64,000 bases of DNA, taken from contig NZ_CP095742.1 of the NCBI RefSeq assembly GCF_023078495.1, positions 1,426,001-1,490,000 of the forward strand, read 5' to 3'. Shown one piece after another: positions 9,573 through 19,278 of the stretch; positions within the stretch are counted from its first letter, which is position 1, and each line of letters starts with the position of its first letter. Position numbers and translations under genes: made by a program. Below the pieces are notes generated by a model. It saw only the letters and a list, made by a program, of their open reading frames with translations. It ran no database searches and was not told the origin of the DNA. The DNA comes from Luteibacter aegosomatissinici (GTDB taxonomy: Bacteria > Pseudomonadota > Gammaproteobacteria > Xanthomonadales > Rhodanobacteraceae).

Positions 9573-10970
9573 ATGAATGCTCAGCATTTCGGGGAGCCGA
9601 TCACCGGCAAGACGGTCAGCGCTCGTGTTTCGCCGGCCGGCGGCCTCGATATCCTCTCCCGTAACGAAGTGGCGCGTCTGCGCGATGCCAGCGGGTCGGG
9701 CCTGCACCAGCTCCTGCGCCGCTGTGCGCTGGCGGTGCTCACCTCGGGCAACCTTTCCGATGATCCGGGCTCGATGTTCGAGCAGTACCCGGATTTCGAT
9801 ATCCAGGTGCTGCAGGAAGATCGCGGCATCAAGATCGAGCTGAAGAATGCGCCGGAGCAGGCGTTCGTCGATGGCCGCATCATCCGCGGTATCAACGAGC
9901 TGCTCGTCGCCGTCGTGCGCGATATCGTTTACGTGTCGACCCAGCTCGAAGCGGGTGCGTTTGATCTGGACGATAGCGTGGGCATCACCCACAGCGTGTT
10001 CGAGATCCTGCGTAACTCGCGCATCCTGCGCCCGCAGGTCGATCCGAACCTCGTGGTCTGCTGGGGCGGTCATTCCATCTCGCGCGATGAGTACGAGTAC
10101 ACCAAGCGCGTGGGTTACCAGCTGGGCCTGCGCAGCCTGGATATCTGTACGGGTTGCGGCCCGGGTGCCATGAAGGGCCCGATGAAGGGCGCGACCATTG
10201 CCCACGCCAAGCAGCGCCGCAAGGGCAACCGCTACATCGGCGTGACCGAGCCGGGCATCATCGCGGCCGAGTCGCCCAACCCGATCGTCAACAACCTGGT
10301 GATCATGCCGGACATCGAGAAGCGCCTCGAGGCGTTTGTCCGTCTGGGCCACGGCATCATCGTGTTCCCGGGTGGCGTCGGTACGGCGGAAGAGATCCTG
10401 TACATGCTCGGCATCCTGTTGCTGCCGAAGAACAAGGGCATCCCGTTCCCGCTCATTTTCACCGGCCCGCGCAATTCGGCGCCGTACTTCGAGCAGATCG
10501 ATCGCTTCCTTCGCCTGTGCCTGGGCGATTCGGTGGCTGAGCACTATAAGATCATCATCGATGATCCGGCGGCGGTCGCGCATGCGATGGTCTCGGGCAT
10601 CGACAAGGTGCGCAACCACCGCCTGGACAACAAGGACGCGTTCTTCTTCAACTGGGCGCTGGATATCCCGCTGCCGTTCCAGCAGCCGTTCCCGCCGACG
10701 CACAACGCCATGTCGGGCCTGGCCCTGCATCGCGATCGCCCGCGCCACGAACTGGCGGCCGACCTGCGCCGCGCGTTCTCGGGCATCGTGGCCGGTAACG
10801 TCAAGCCGGAGGGCGTGCGCGCCATCGCCGAGCACGGCCCGTTCGTGATCGATGGCGAGCCGGAGATCATGCGTGCCCTCGACGACCTGCTTAAGGCGTT
10901 CGTCGAGCAGCACCGCATGAAGCTCCCCGGTGGCACGGCCTACGAGCCCTGCTACGTCGTTCGTACGTGA
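9573..10970 (+). CDS. ppnN: Pyrimidine/purine nucleotide 5'-monophosphate nucleosidase (LOG family)
   Basis: The 465-residue protein matches E. coli PpnN (YgdH, 454 aa), which hydrolyses nucleoside 5'-monophosphates to base and ribose 5-phosphate and is stimulated by (p)ppGpp. An N-terminal extension domain precedes the LOG/Rossmann core, which shows CTGCGPGAMKGPMKGA near 193-208 and the signature PGGVGTAEE near 267-275. A C-terminal domain follows. ATG 9573 is preceded by AGAAGGA about ten bases upstream. It is monocistronic, with a strong hairpin after the stop. The assignment is secure by family; ppGpp control is inferred from the homologue. Confidence 0.92.
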   Translation: MNAQHFGEPITGKTVSARVSPAGGLDILSRNEVARLRDASGSGLHQLLRRCALAVLTSGNLSDDPGSMFEQYPDFDIQVLQEDRGIKIELKNAPEQAFVDGRIIRGINELLVAVVRDIVYVSTQLEAGAFDLDDSVGITHSVFEILRNSRILRPQVDPNLVVCWGGHSISRDEYEYTKRVGYQLGLRSLDICTGCGPGAMKGPMKGATIAHAKQRRKGNRYIGVTEPGIIAAESPNPIVNNLVIMPDIEKRLEAFVRLGHGIIVFPGGVGTAEEILYMLGILLLPKNKGIPFPLIFTGPRNSAPYFEQIDRFLRLCLGDSVAEHYKIIIDDPAAVAHAMVSGIDKVRNHRLDNKDAFFFNWALDIPLPFQQPFPPTHNAMSGLALHRDRPRHELAADLRRAFSGIVAGNVKPEGVRAIAEHGPFVIDGEPEIMRALDDLLKAFVEQHRMKLPGGTAYEPCYVVRT

Positions 10971-10977
10971 CACACAG

Positions 10978-11003
10978 GGCAGGGCGGCGCAACGCCGCCC
11001 TGC
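10978..11003 (+). terminator. Hairpin after ppnN, probable terminator
   Basis: A 12-bp perfect GC-rich stem (GGCAGGGCGGCG / CGCCGCCCTGCC) with a CAA loop lies eight bases after the stop codon. It lacks a T run, so termination efficiency is uncertain. Confidence 0.55.
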
Positions 11004-11101
11004 CATTAGCTGAACGTGACACAGGCGCCCCTGTGAACGTCACAGGGCCTAGACGGGGTCGCGGGTGAGGATGCAGGCACCCAAGCTACCTGGAGGCGCC
11101 C

Positions 11102-11257
11102 ATGCTCGTCACCGTCCTGCTCGTTATCCTCATCCTTGCCCTGATTGGCGGCCTGCCGACCTGGGGCTATTCGCGCTCGTGGGGTTATGGCCCCAGCGGC
11201 GGCATCGGCGTCATTCTCGCCATCATCCTGATCTGCTGGTTGCTCGGCGTCTTCTGA
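11102..11257 (+). CDS. DUF3309 family small membrane protein
   Basis: A 51-residue protein consists of two hydrophobic helices (about 1-18 and 35-50) joined by a conserved linker WGYSRSWGYGPSGG. This is the hallmark of the DUF3309 family, of unknown function and widespread in soil Proteobacteria. ATG 11102 is preceded by a good GGAGG (11092-11096). The gene is too short for most ORF callers, but start, SD and family motif all agree. It lies upstream of two further small or DNA-repair genes, without an evident shared operon. Confidence 0.85.
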   Translation: MLVTVLLVILILALIGGLPTWGYSRSWGYGPSGGIGVILAIILICWLLGVF

Positions 11258-11336
11258 CGCCCGCTCACGCTGCCGCGCATCCTTGGGTAGCATGGTGGGA
11301 TGCGCGGCGCCCCGGTGGCGGCGCGAGGAGGACCCC

Positions 11337-11471
11337 ATGCCGCGACCCCACCGCCCCGTACCCGATACCGATCTGCCGCTTCCAGGCACCGCGCCACCGC
11401 CGTACGACCACGAACCGGTGGAGCGCCCCGGGCCCGAGCCCGATACCGACGGCGAGGCGCCGGAAACCTGA
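11337..11471 (+). CDS. Small proline-rich protein of unknown function
   Basis: A 44-residue hydrophilic, Pro/Asp/Glu-rich peptide (contains PVPDTDLPLPGT) starts at ATG 11337 behind a strong GAGGAGGA. Its TGA (11469-11471) overlaps the ATG of the glycosylase gene (11471-11473), so translation of the two is probably coupled. It has no domain, signal peptide or membrane segment. It may be a real protein or mainly a translational leader for the downstream gene. Confidence 0.6.
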   Translation: MPRPHRPVPDTDLPLPGTAPPPYDHEPVERPGPEPDTDGEAPET

Positions 11472-12076
11472 TGGCGCGGCGTCGTACGGCCTGGCCTGGC
11501 GAGATCCTTCCTCGTTCCTTCTTCGAGCGCGATGCCCGCGAGGTGGGGCCGCAGCTGTTGAACAAGGTGCTTGCGTGCGCGGATGGCCGAGCCGGGCGCA
11601 TTGTTGAAGTCGAAGCGTACGTGGGTGCGATTGATCCGGCGGCTCACACGTTTCGTGGCAAGACGAAGCGTAACGAAGTGATGTTCGGCCCCGCCGGGCA
11701 CATGTATGTGTACTTCACCTACGGCATGCACTGGTGTGCCAACACCGTGTGTGGCGACGAGGGGGAGGGTAATGGCGTGCTCATTCGCGCGCTGGAGCCC
11801 ATCGCGGGTATCGAACTGATGCGTGCTGCCCGGCCGAAGATCCGTCGCGACAAGGACCTGTGCAGCGGGCCGGCGAGGCTCACCCAGGCACTTGGCATCA
11901 CGGGCGAGCAGAATGGCATCGATCTTGTTCGCGCACGCGATGGTTACACCGTGCTCGATGACGGGACGCCGGCACCGGAGAACGTCCCGGGCTCGGCACG
12001 CATTGGAATCCGCGAGGGTACCGACCTGCTGTGGCGGTGGTACATCGCCGGGAACCCCAATGTATCGAAGCCCTGA
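11471..12076 (+). CDS. DNA-3-methyladenine glycosylase (AAG/MPG type)
   Basis: The 201-residue protein excises alkylated purines such as 3-methyladenine and hypoxanthine from DNA, starting base-excision repair. Family hallmarks include IVEVEAYVG (with the general-base Glu), DPAAHTFRGKTKRNEVMFGP and GHMYVYFTYGMHWCANTV; length fits the single-domain AAG fold. The start ATG 11471 overlaps the stop of the proline-rich ORF. The brnTA genes converge on its 3' end from the other strand. Confidence 0.93.
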   Translation: MARRRTAWPGEILPRSFFERDAREVGPQLLNKVLACADGRAGRIVEVEAYVGAIDPAAHTFRGKTKRNEVMFGPAGHMYVYFTYGMHWCANTVCGDEGEGNGVLIRALEPIAGIELMRAARPKIRRDKDLCSGPARLTQALGITGEQNGIDLVRARDGYTVLDDGTPAPENVPGSARIGIREGTDLLWRWYIAGNPNVSKP

Positions 12077-12084
12077 GGCTTAGC

Positions 12085-12237
12085 TCAGGAGGTGAGCACG
12101 GAGGATGTGACGCCAAGTAGTTTCTGAAGATCCGGCGGGAGTACCTCAGCCGCTGGTTTGAAGAGAGAAAGCTCGTAGTCGGTAAGGTTTTCGCGCAGCT
12201 CACCCTCGCGCGTTGTCAAAGGCTTGGTTGTTTTCAT
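12085..12237 (-). CDS. brnA: BrnA-like antitoxin, shortened
   Basis: A 50-residue acidic protein starts at ATG 12237, inside the 3' end of brnT (38-base overlap), as is typical for brnTA pairs. The sequence REGELRENLTDYELSLF then PAAEVLPPDLQKLLG matches the N-terminal part of BrnA antitoxins. The expected C-terminal ribbon-helix-helix DNA-binding half is absent: the frame stops after SSVLTS, nine bases before the end of the converging glycosylase gene. Either the gene was truncated, or this is a short antitoxin class that cannot bind DNA itself. Confidence 0.6.
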   Translation of the reverse strand: MKTTKPLTTREGELRENLTDYELSLFKPAAEVLPPDLQKLLGVTSSVLTS

Positions 12238-12490
12238 AGTGGCGTACCTCACGTTTGTTGGCCTTGCGGAAACTGATCACACGTATCCCACGGAAGGAGC
12301 GGGTAAATACAACGACGTGAACGCGTATGTCGATGAGACCGAGGGCGACGAAGCGCTCCTCACCATAGTCCATACGGGCGTCGCGACGCACGAGCGCAGT
12401 TGAGAAATCGAATTGAGCCACGTCGTCGAATGAGAGGCCTCGTTCCCTGAGGTTGCGGCCGTGCTTGGCCTGGTCATAGCGAATTTCCAT
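12200..12490 (-). CDS. brnT: BrnT-family ribonuclease toxin
   Basis: The 96-residue protein has the BrnT pattern: an N-terminal WDxxK-like motif (here YDQAKHGRNLRERGLSFDDV), then DYGEERFVALGLID and the terminal VISFRKANKREVRHYE containing the conserved Arg/Lys and HYE/YE residues. BrnT is a RelE-like ribonuclease that blocks translation and is neutralised by BrnA. The first motif has Tyr in place of the usual Trp. It starts at ATG 12490 on the minus strand and overlaps brnA. BrnTA normally represses its own promoter through BrnA; here that half of BrnA is missing. Confidence 0.88.
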   Translation of the reverse strand: MEIRYDQAKHGRNLRERGLSFDDVAQFDFSTALVRRDARMDYGEERFVALGLIDIRVHVVVFTRSFRGIRVISFRKANKREVRHYENNQAFDNARG

Positions 12491-12566
12491 GCTGGAAGCG
12501 TAGGAAATTCGCTGCCTTGCGTATGTCAGCTTTCGCTGGCTTTGCGCGTAGGCGGTGCCCGTGGTC

Positions 12567-13706
12567 TCACGGCGCGGCGCCAGAATGAGCGTCGATCGCC
12601 AGTGTCTTCAGGGCACCTTCGGTGCCTTTGCATGTGTCGTTGGCTAGCAACGCAAAGCCTTGCCCGCTGCGGGGGAACAGTACCACCTGGCTCGATGTGC
12701 CGAAGCTTCCCCCGCCGTGTGAAACGACGGGTTCACCCTTCGCCTGTTCAAGGTGCCAGGCCATGGCGACATCCTCATCGGCGCCGTGGACGAGCGCCCG
12801 GTGGGAGAGGGTGACCACCGGGTTTGCGCTGTCCAGCTGCCAGCGAACGTACCGGGCCAGGTCCTCGGGCGTAGACCAGAGCCCCCAGGCGGCCCCCGCG
12901 TTCGCAGGATGATCGGGCGTGGGCTGGCCGAACATGTCATAGCCAGTCACCTCGCGCGCCTTCAAGGCCGGAGCAAGCGTTAGCGTGGTGGATGCCATGC
13001 CCAGCGGTTCAAGAATCCGTTTCCTGAGCAGTGTTTCGTAGGGCATGCCATAGACATGTTCAAGGCCAGCGCCAATCAGAAGAAAGCCTGCGTTTGAGTA
13101 TTGTTCGGCCGTACCCGGTGTGCTGCGCAAGGGCATCTTCCGCAGCGCGCTGAGAAACGTCCTTTCATCCTGCCCCTGGGCGAGCTGAATGAGCGCCGCG
13201 GGAAGGGTGCGTGGATTCTTGGCGGCGAAAACCGCGTCCGTATCGGGGATGTCCCGTGGCATGCCTGATCGGTGCGTAAGCAGCGTTGCCAGCGTAATGG
13301 GGTGCCCGTCGCGGGCCAGGTTGGGGTAGGGGCTTGCAAGATAACCGCGAAAATCGCCGTCGAGCGACATCTTGCCGCTGTGCACGGCATAGGCCGCGAG
13401 TGTCGCCGTGAAGCTCTTGGTGACCGAGGCAATCTCATACACGCTATCGGCCCGTGGGAGCGTTCCGGTTTCGCGGTTCGCAACCCCGTAGTTATAAACA
13501 TGGCTGCCATCTTTCGTGACTACGGCGATGGACAGGCCCGCGTGGCAGCGACTACTGAAAAAGCTCGCCGCCGCGGCGTCCACGGCGTTATCCATGGCGG
13601 TGATTCGCGGGTTGTCGGTGGGTACGGTGGCCGCCGCCGCGATGTCCGCAACTGCGCACGCCAGGGCGGCGATGAGGGCGGTCCGGCCAAGGGGGCGAAT
13701 CGGCAT
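12567..13706 (-). CDS. Secreted serine hydrolase, beta-lactamase/DD-peptidase (class C-like) family
   Basis: The 379-residue protein has a signal peptide (about 1-26) and the class C/serine hydrolase fold. The S-x-x-K motif is SVTK (S94, K97), the second motif is YSN in EQYSNAGFLLIG, and a C-terminal HGG occurs in VSHGGGSFG. This group includes D-aminopeptidases, esterases and true AmpC enzymes; which one this is cannot be told. I chose ATG 13706 (MPIRPLGR) over upstream in-frame starts because GGGAGAG precedes it and the signal peptide begins there. There is no adjacent ampR-like regulator, so an inducible beta-lactamase is unlikely. Confidence 0.85.
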   Translation of the reverse strand: MPIRPLGRTALIAALACAVADIAAAATVPTDNPRITAMDNAVDAAAASFFSSRCHAGLSIAVVTKDGSHVYNYGVANRETGTLPRADSVYEIASVTKSFTATLAAYAVHSGKMSLDGDFRGYLASPYPNLARDGHPITLATLLTHRSGMPRDIPDTDAVFAAKNPRTLPAALIQLAQGQDERTFLSALRKMPLRSTPGTAEQYSNAGFLLIGAGLEHVYGMPYETLLRKRILEPLGMASTTLTLAPALKAREVTGYDMFGQPTPDHPANAGAAWGLWSTPEDLARYVRWQLDSANPVVTLSHRALVHGADEDVAMAWHLEQAKGEPVVSHGGGSFGTSSQVVLFPRSGQGFALLANDTCKGTEGALKTLAIDAHSGAAP

Positions 13707-13882
13707 GCGAGGGCTCTCCCGGGGGATGACACCTGGCCAATCTAGGTGAAAGCAGATTACGGCGTCATGTGCTGCAAGTGCGGCGAGCGGGCTGAACGCC
13801 ACCTGTGGCGGTGATACCTTCGCAACTTGTTGCTGCCGAGTGGGCGGCGTAGGCTCCCCCTCACCATGACAAGGAGATACGC

Positions 13883-14155
13883 ATGAAGCGAGTCATCGTC
13901 GGGCTGTTTCTCGCAGCCCTCGCCCTCCCTGCAGCCGCCTCGGATACCTGGCGCGTCCATTCCCAGGTCGTCAGTACGGGCGATAGCGAAGGGCGCCTTC
14001 GCCAGGTGGCGGGCAAGCCCGATCGCGAAACGCCCATCGAAACCGGTAGAGGTGGCCTCAAGGGGTACCGCCTGGAGTATTTCCAGGGCGGGAAAAGCGT
14101 CCAGGTCGAAATCATCGACGGGAAGGTAGCGTCCATTACCCAGCTCGAGAGCTAG
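13883..14155 (+). CDS. Small exported protein, DUF2845-like
   Basis: A 90-residue protein has a clear signal peptide (MKRVIVGLFLAALALPAAAS). The mature region RVHSQVVSTGDSEGRLRQVA, then GKPDRE and YFQGGKSVQVEIIDGKVASI, looks like the short periplasmic DUF2845/SmpA-like fold, with a GKP turn and two beta strands. ATG 13883 follows AAGGAGAT, an excellent SD. It stands alone between divergent serine hydrolase and S9 peptidase genes. The function is unknown; the family assignment is tentative because the usual Cys pair is missing. Confidence 0.7.
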   Translation: MKRVIVGLFLAALALPAAASDTWRVHSQVVSTGDSEGRLRQVAGKPDRETPIETGRGGLKGYRLEYFQGGKSVQVEIIDGKVASITQLES

Positions 14156-14232
14156 CCCAGGCGTAGCGGGCACGTTGCGCGGCACGCCGCGCCTGCCGCA
14201 TAGTTTCGGCACCTTCAGGGGAGGGGAATCCC

Positions 14233-16167
14233 ATGTTTGCAGTGATGTGGCTGGGCCTTGCGCTCGGCGGCAGTGTGCAAGGCGATGCGGTCGCGGCGGA
14301 TGAGGTGACGAAGGGCTTGTTGCGCCGGGCGCAGTACGAGCAGGTGGCCATTTCACCCGATGGGGCGTATCTCGCGATCGCTCATCGCGAAAACGACGGG
14401 ACGCTGGTGACGCTTCTCGACCGGAAGACGCTCAAGGCTGTGAGCCAGGTGGATCCCGGCGAGCGCGCCGAGGTACAGGTGCTTGACTGGCTGGGGCCGG
14501 AGCAGCTCATCATTTCGGCGAATCGAGTGAGTGGCGACTATGCCTCGCCCACGGTCATGCCGCAGCTCTACCTGCTGAATATCCACGAGAAGCATCCCAA
14601 GCTGCTGTCCAGCAACTTCGTCGGAACGATCGAGGGTGATGACAAGCACGTGCTCGTCGAGCGTTGTAAGACCATTGATGGCAAATGCCACATGGAACTC
14701 GTCAAGCTCGATATCACACACCTGACAGGCACGGGCGAATCGGTCGCTATTTCTCCCATTGAAGGGGGTACCGATTTCCTGATCGACCACACGGGCCAGC
14801 CTCGTTTTGCCTGGGCGGTGACGGAAGATAATGAGGAGCAGCTTTACGTGCGCCGTGGTGAAGGCGGGTGGGAGAAGGTGGGCAATGACAAGGATGCACA
14901 CTTCTTCAGCCAGCCCGTCGGCGTTAGCCGCGATAATCGCTACGCGTACCTGATCAGCGAGAAGCCGCAGGGCACGAACGTGCTTGAGCGTTACGACCTG
15001 GGCGACGGTTCGCGCCAGGTGGTGCTCAGCGACACCCGCTCGGATCCGCTCTCCATCGTTGCCAGCCTGGACCAGATCGAACCTATCGGCGCCAACTTTG
15101 GCCCGGGGCGCCCGGTACAGCACTTTTTCGACCCGAAGCAGACTGACAGCCAGTGGCGCATCGCGCTCAACGCAGCCTTTCCCGACAGTATGGAAACAGT
15201 CGTGAGTTCGACCGCTGACGGGAACTGGCTGGTGATCGAAACCACCAGCGATCGTGACCCTGGTTCGTTCTACCTGTTCGACAAATCCACCAAGCATGCG
15301 CAGCTGCTTTTCCATGGCAAGCCGTGGATCGATGCATCCAGCCAGCGCGGCACGGACGAGTTTTCATTCAAAGCGAGGGATGGGTTGCCGCTTACCGGCT
15401 TCCTGACCATGCCGGCGCCCGGCGCACAGCTTCCGCCGATGGTGGTGATGGTTCATGGTGGTCCGTACTACGAACGCGATGACTGGAGCTACGACCGCGA
15501 CGTCCAGGTGCTGGCGCAGCACGGCTATGCGGTGCTGCGGGTGAACTTCAGGGGTTCCAGTGGTTTCGGCCTGGATTTCCAGCAGCGCGGCTACCGGCAG
15601 TGGGGCGGCGCTATGCAGGATGATGTGACGGACGCCACGCATTGGGCTATCGATAACAAGCTGGTCGATGGCCGGCGCGTCTGCATCTTTGGCGGCAGTT
15701 ACGGCGGCTACGCGGCCCTCATGGGCGCGGCACGGGAGCCTGGCCTTTACCGCTGCGCCGTGGGCGAGGCTGGCGTGTATGACCTGGGCAAGATGTATTC
15801 GTGGGGCGATACGCACCGCTACAAGTACGGCGTGAACTATTTGCGCCGGGTTATCGGAACGGACAAGGCCGAGTTGGCGGGGCGCTCACCGGTGGCGATG
15901 GCATCGTCCATCACCATCCCGGTCATGCTTGCCCACGGCACGCTGGATGGTCGCGTGCCGATCGAGCATGCGAAGGCGATGCGCGATGCGCTCGTGAAAG
16001 CGGGGCACCCGCCCATCTACCTGGAATACCCGTACGAAGGGCATGGGCTGGTGAGCCAGGCGCACCTGGAGGACTTCTACGCCCACCTGCTCCGGTTTCT
16101 CGATGCCAACACCGGGGCAGCCACGGCTGCGGTCGCATCCAGCGGTGCAACGGCGGCTAAGCCGTGA
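14233..16167 (+). CDS. S9 family peptidase (prolyl oligopeptidase-type), exported
   Basis: The 644-residue protein has a short N-terminal signal-like segment (about 1-22) and a beta-propeller-like region (about 25-380, repeated blades such as YEQVAISPDGAYLAIAHREN). The alpha/beta-hydrolase catalytic domain shows Ser490 in GGSYGGYAAL, Asp572 in GTLDGRVP and His604 in YEGHGLV. Such enzymes cleave short peptides after Pro or other residues (DPP4/acylaminoacyl-peptidase group). ATG 14233 follows GGGGAGGGG. A Thr/Ala-rich tail of about 15 residues follows the catalytic domain. Confidence 0.9.
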   Translation: MFAVMWLGLALGGSVQGDAVAADEVTKGLLRRAQYEQVAISPDGAYLAIAHRENDGTLVTLLDRKTLKAVSQVDPGERAEVQVLDWLGPEQLIISANRVSGDYASPTVMPQLYLLNIHEKHPKLLSSNFVGTIEGDDKHVLVERCKTIDGKCHMELVKLDITHLTGTGESVAISPIEGGTDFLIDHTGQPRFAWAVTEDNEEQLYVRRGEGGWEKVGNDKDAHFFSQPVGVSRDNRYAYLISEKPQGTNVLERYDLGDGSRQVVLSDTRSDPLSIVASLDQIEPIGANFGPGRPVQHFFDPKQTDSQWRIALNAAFPDSMETVVSSTADGNWLVIETTSDRDPGSFYLFDKSTKHAQLLFHGKPWIDASSQRGTDEFSFKARDGLPLTGFLTMPAPGAQLPPMVVMVHGGPYYERDDWSYDRDVQVLAQHGYAVLRVNFRGSSGFGLDFQQRGYRQWGGAMQDDVTDATHWAIDNKLVDGRRVCIFGGSYGGYAALMGAAREPGLYRCAVGEAGVYDLGKMYSWGDTHRYKYGVNYLRRVIGTDKAELAGRSPVAMASSITIPVMLAHGTLDGRVPIEHAKAMRDALVKAGHPPIYLEYPYEGHGLVSQAHLEDFYAHLLRFLDANTGAATAAVASSGATAAKP

Positions 16168-16196
16168 CGGGACGGCTGCTGTCGTGAGCAAAGAAA

Positions 16197-16222
16197 AAGG
16201 CCTTGCATCGCTGCAAGGCCTT
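16197..16222 (-). terminator. Terminator downstream of tRNA-Asn
   Basis: The stem AAGGCCTTGCA / TGCAAGGCCTT with a short loop is followed on the minus strand by TTTTTC. It may also stop transcription from the S9 peptidase gene. Confidence 0.8.
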
Positions 16223-16229
16223 TCAAATC

Positions 16230-16306
16230 TGGCGCCCGAAGTTGGACTCGAACCAACGACCCCCTGATTAACAGTCAAGTGCTCTAACCGGCTGAGCTAT
16301 TCGGGC
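16230..16306 (-). tRNA. tRNA-Asn (anticodon GTT)
   Basis: On the minus strand the cloverleaf is complete: acceptor GCCCGAA / TTCGGGC, D arm AGCTCAGCCGGTTAGAGC, anticodon loop CTGTTAA, T arm with GGTTCGAGTCC, and encoded CCA. Length is 77 nt. Confidence 0.97.
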
Positions 16307-16353
16307 GGGGAGCCACGTATTTTGTGTATGTTGCCGGGGGCTGTCAAGCATTC

Positions 16354-16878
16354 TTAACGATTGTTTTCACGCGACCGGCTGCAGGCGGCTGCGGAGGCGG
16401 CTTCGGCGGGCCCCGAGTGGATGCGGCCTGCTGCCGAATTGACCACGGAAATCGCCGTGGCGGGCCGTTTTCGCACGCACAGGGTGATGGTGGCATTGGT
16501 GCCGGGCGACCTGCCGCCAGCGTCGAAGCCGATGCGGTCGCGCGACTCTGACGCGTGGATGGCAAGGGAATGGGCGAGGGCATCATGGGCCGAGAGCACG
16601 ACGCTGCCATGCTGGATGATCCACCCCTGCTCCCAGCGGCCGCGATGTGAGCAATGGTGGCCGTCGCGGCTGGGGCAGAGCGTGACGCCGCCGCCGCGCG
16701 TGATGGCGGCCCGCCGTGCCGCAGACAGGTCATCCGCCAGGGCTTCGGCCGCGGTGCGCAGCCGGGCGTGGGCGATGACGCTCGCGAGTGAGGGCACGGC
16801 CACCATGGCCGCCAGGGCGAGAATGAGGGCCGTGGCCGCGAGTTCGGTCAGGGTGAAGGCGCGTTGGGAGCGATGCAT
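16354..16878 (-). CDS. GspH/FimT-type minor pseudopilin
   Basis: The 174-residue protein begins with a type IV prepilin signal: RAFTLTELA, with Glu at +5 after the predicted cleavage at A7-F8 (Ala replaces the usual Gly at -1), followed by a hydrophobic helix (about 12-35). The central FSA-type region TAAEALADDLSAARRAAITR is typical of FimT/GspH. The C-terminal part is Arg/Ala-rich and less conserved. It would be a minor pilin initiating a type IV pilus or type II secretion pseudopilus. No other pilin genes are nearby, so it is an orphan. The start is ATG 16878. Confidence 0.85.
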   Translation of the reverse strand: MHRSQRAFTLTELAATALILALAAMVAVPSLASVIAHARLRTAAEALADDLSAARRAAITRGGGVTLCPSRDGHHCSHRGRWEQGWIIQHGSVVLSAHDALAHSLAIHASESRDRIGFDAGGRSPGTNATITLCVRKRPATAISVVNSAAGRIHSGPAEAASAAACSRSRENNR

Positions 16879-17003
16879 GAGGCGGCCCAGGGAGGAGGGC
16901 CGAGGATGGCGCCACGAACTCGCCTGGTATGTCAGGTTTCCACCTCACGCCGTGTAGGCGCAGTGCCTTTAAACTCAACGCTTTCGCCAGCATATTGTCG
17001 GCC

Positions 17004-19025
<2,022 letters not shown>

Positions 19026-19103
19026 GCCGGGGAGGGGCGGGATGCGATTTATCCGGCCCCTCTTGCGCCAGCCCCCGGTCATCGGTAAACTGCGCAGCTC
19101 TTC

Positions 19104-19178
19104 GGGCGGTTAGCTCAGCGGTAGAGCACTACCTTGACATGGTAGGGGTCACAAGTTCGATCCTTGTACCGCCCACCA
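19104..19178 (+). tRNA. tRNA-Val (anticodon GAC)
   Basis: A 75-nt cloverleaf: acceptor GGGCGGT / ACCGCCC, D arm AGCTCAGCGGTAGAGC, anticodon loop TTGACAT, T arm AAGTTCGATCCTT, and encoded CCA. Confidence 0.97.
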
Positions 19179-19216
19179 CTTCCTTCAATAGGGCAGTGGC
19201 ATTGAAGAAAACGACT

Positions 19217-19243
19217 AAGGAGCCCGCAGGCTCCTTTTTTCTT
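19217..19243 (+). terminator. Terminator after tRNA-Val
   Basis: The stem AAGGAGCC / GGCTCCTT with a CGCA loop is followed by TTTTTTCTT, 38 bases past the tRNA. Confidence 0.92.
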
Positions 19244-19278
19244 GCCTTTCGGCACGGTTCAACCCTCAGGCCACGCTG

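Noticed and set aside
9570-11006. 478-codon minus-strand ORF opposite ppnN
   Set aside because: Antisense shadow; ppnN is conserved over its full length.
12567-13706. Inducible AmpC beta-lactamase
   Set aside because: The motifs fit the broader class C/serine hydrolase family and there is no ampR or other resistance context, so the narrower call is not supported.
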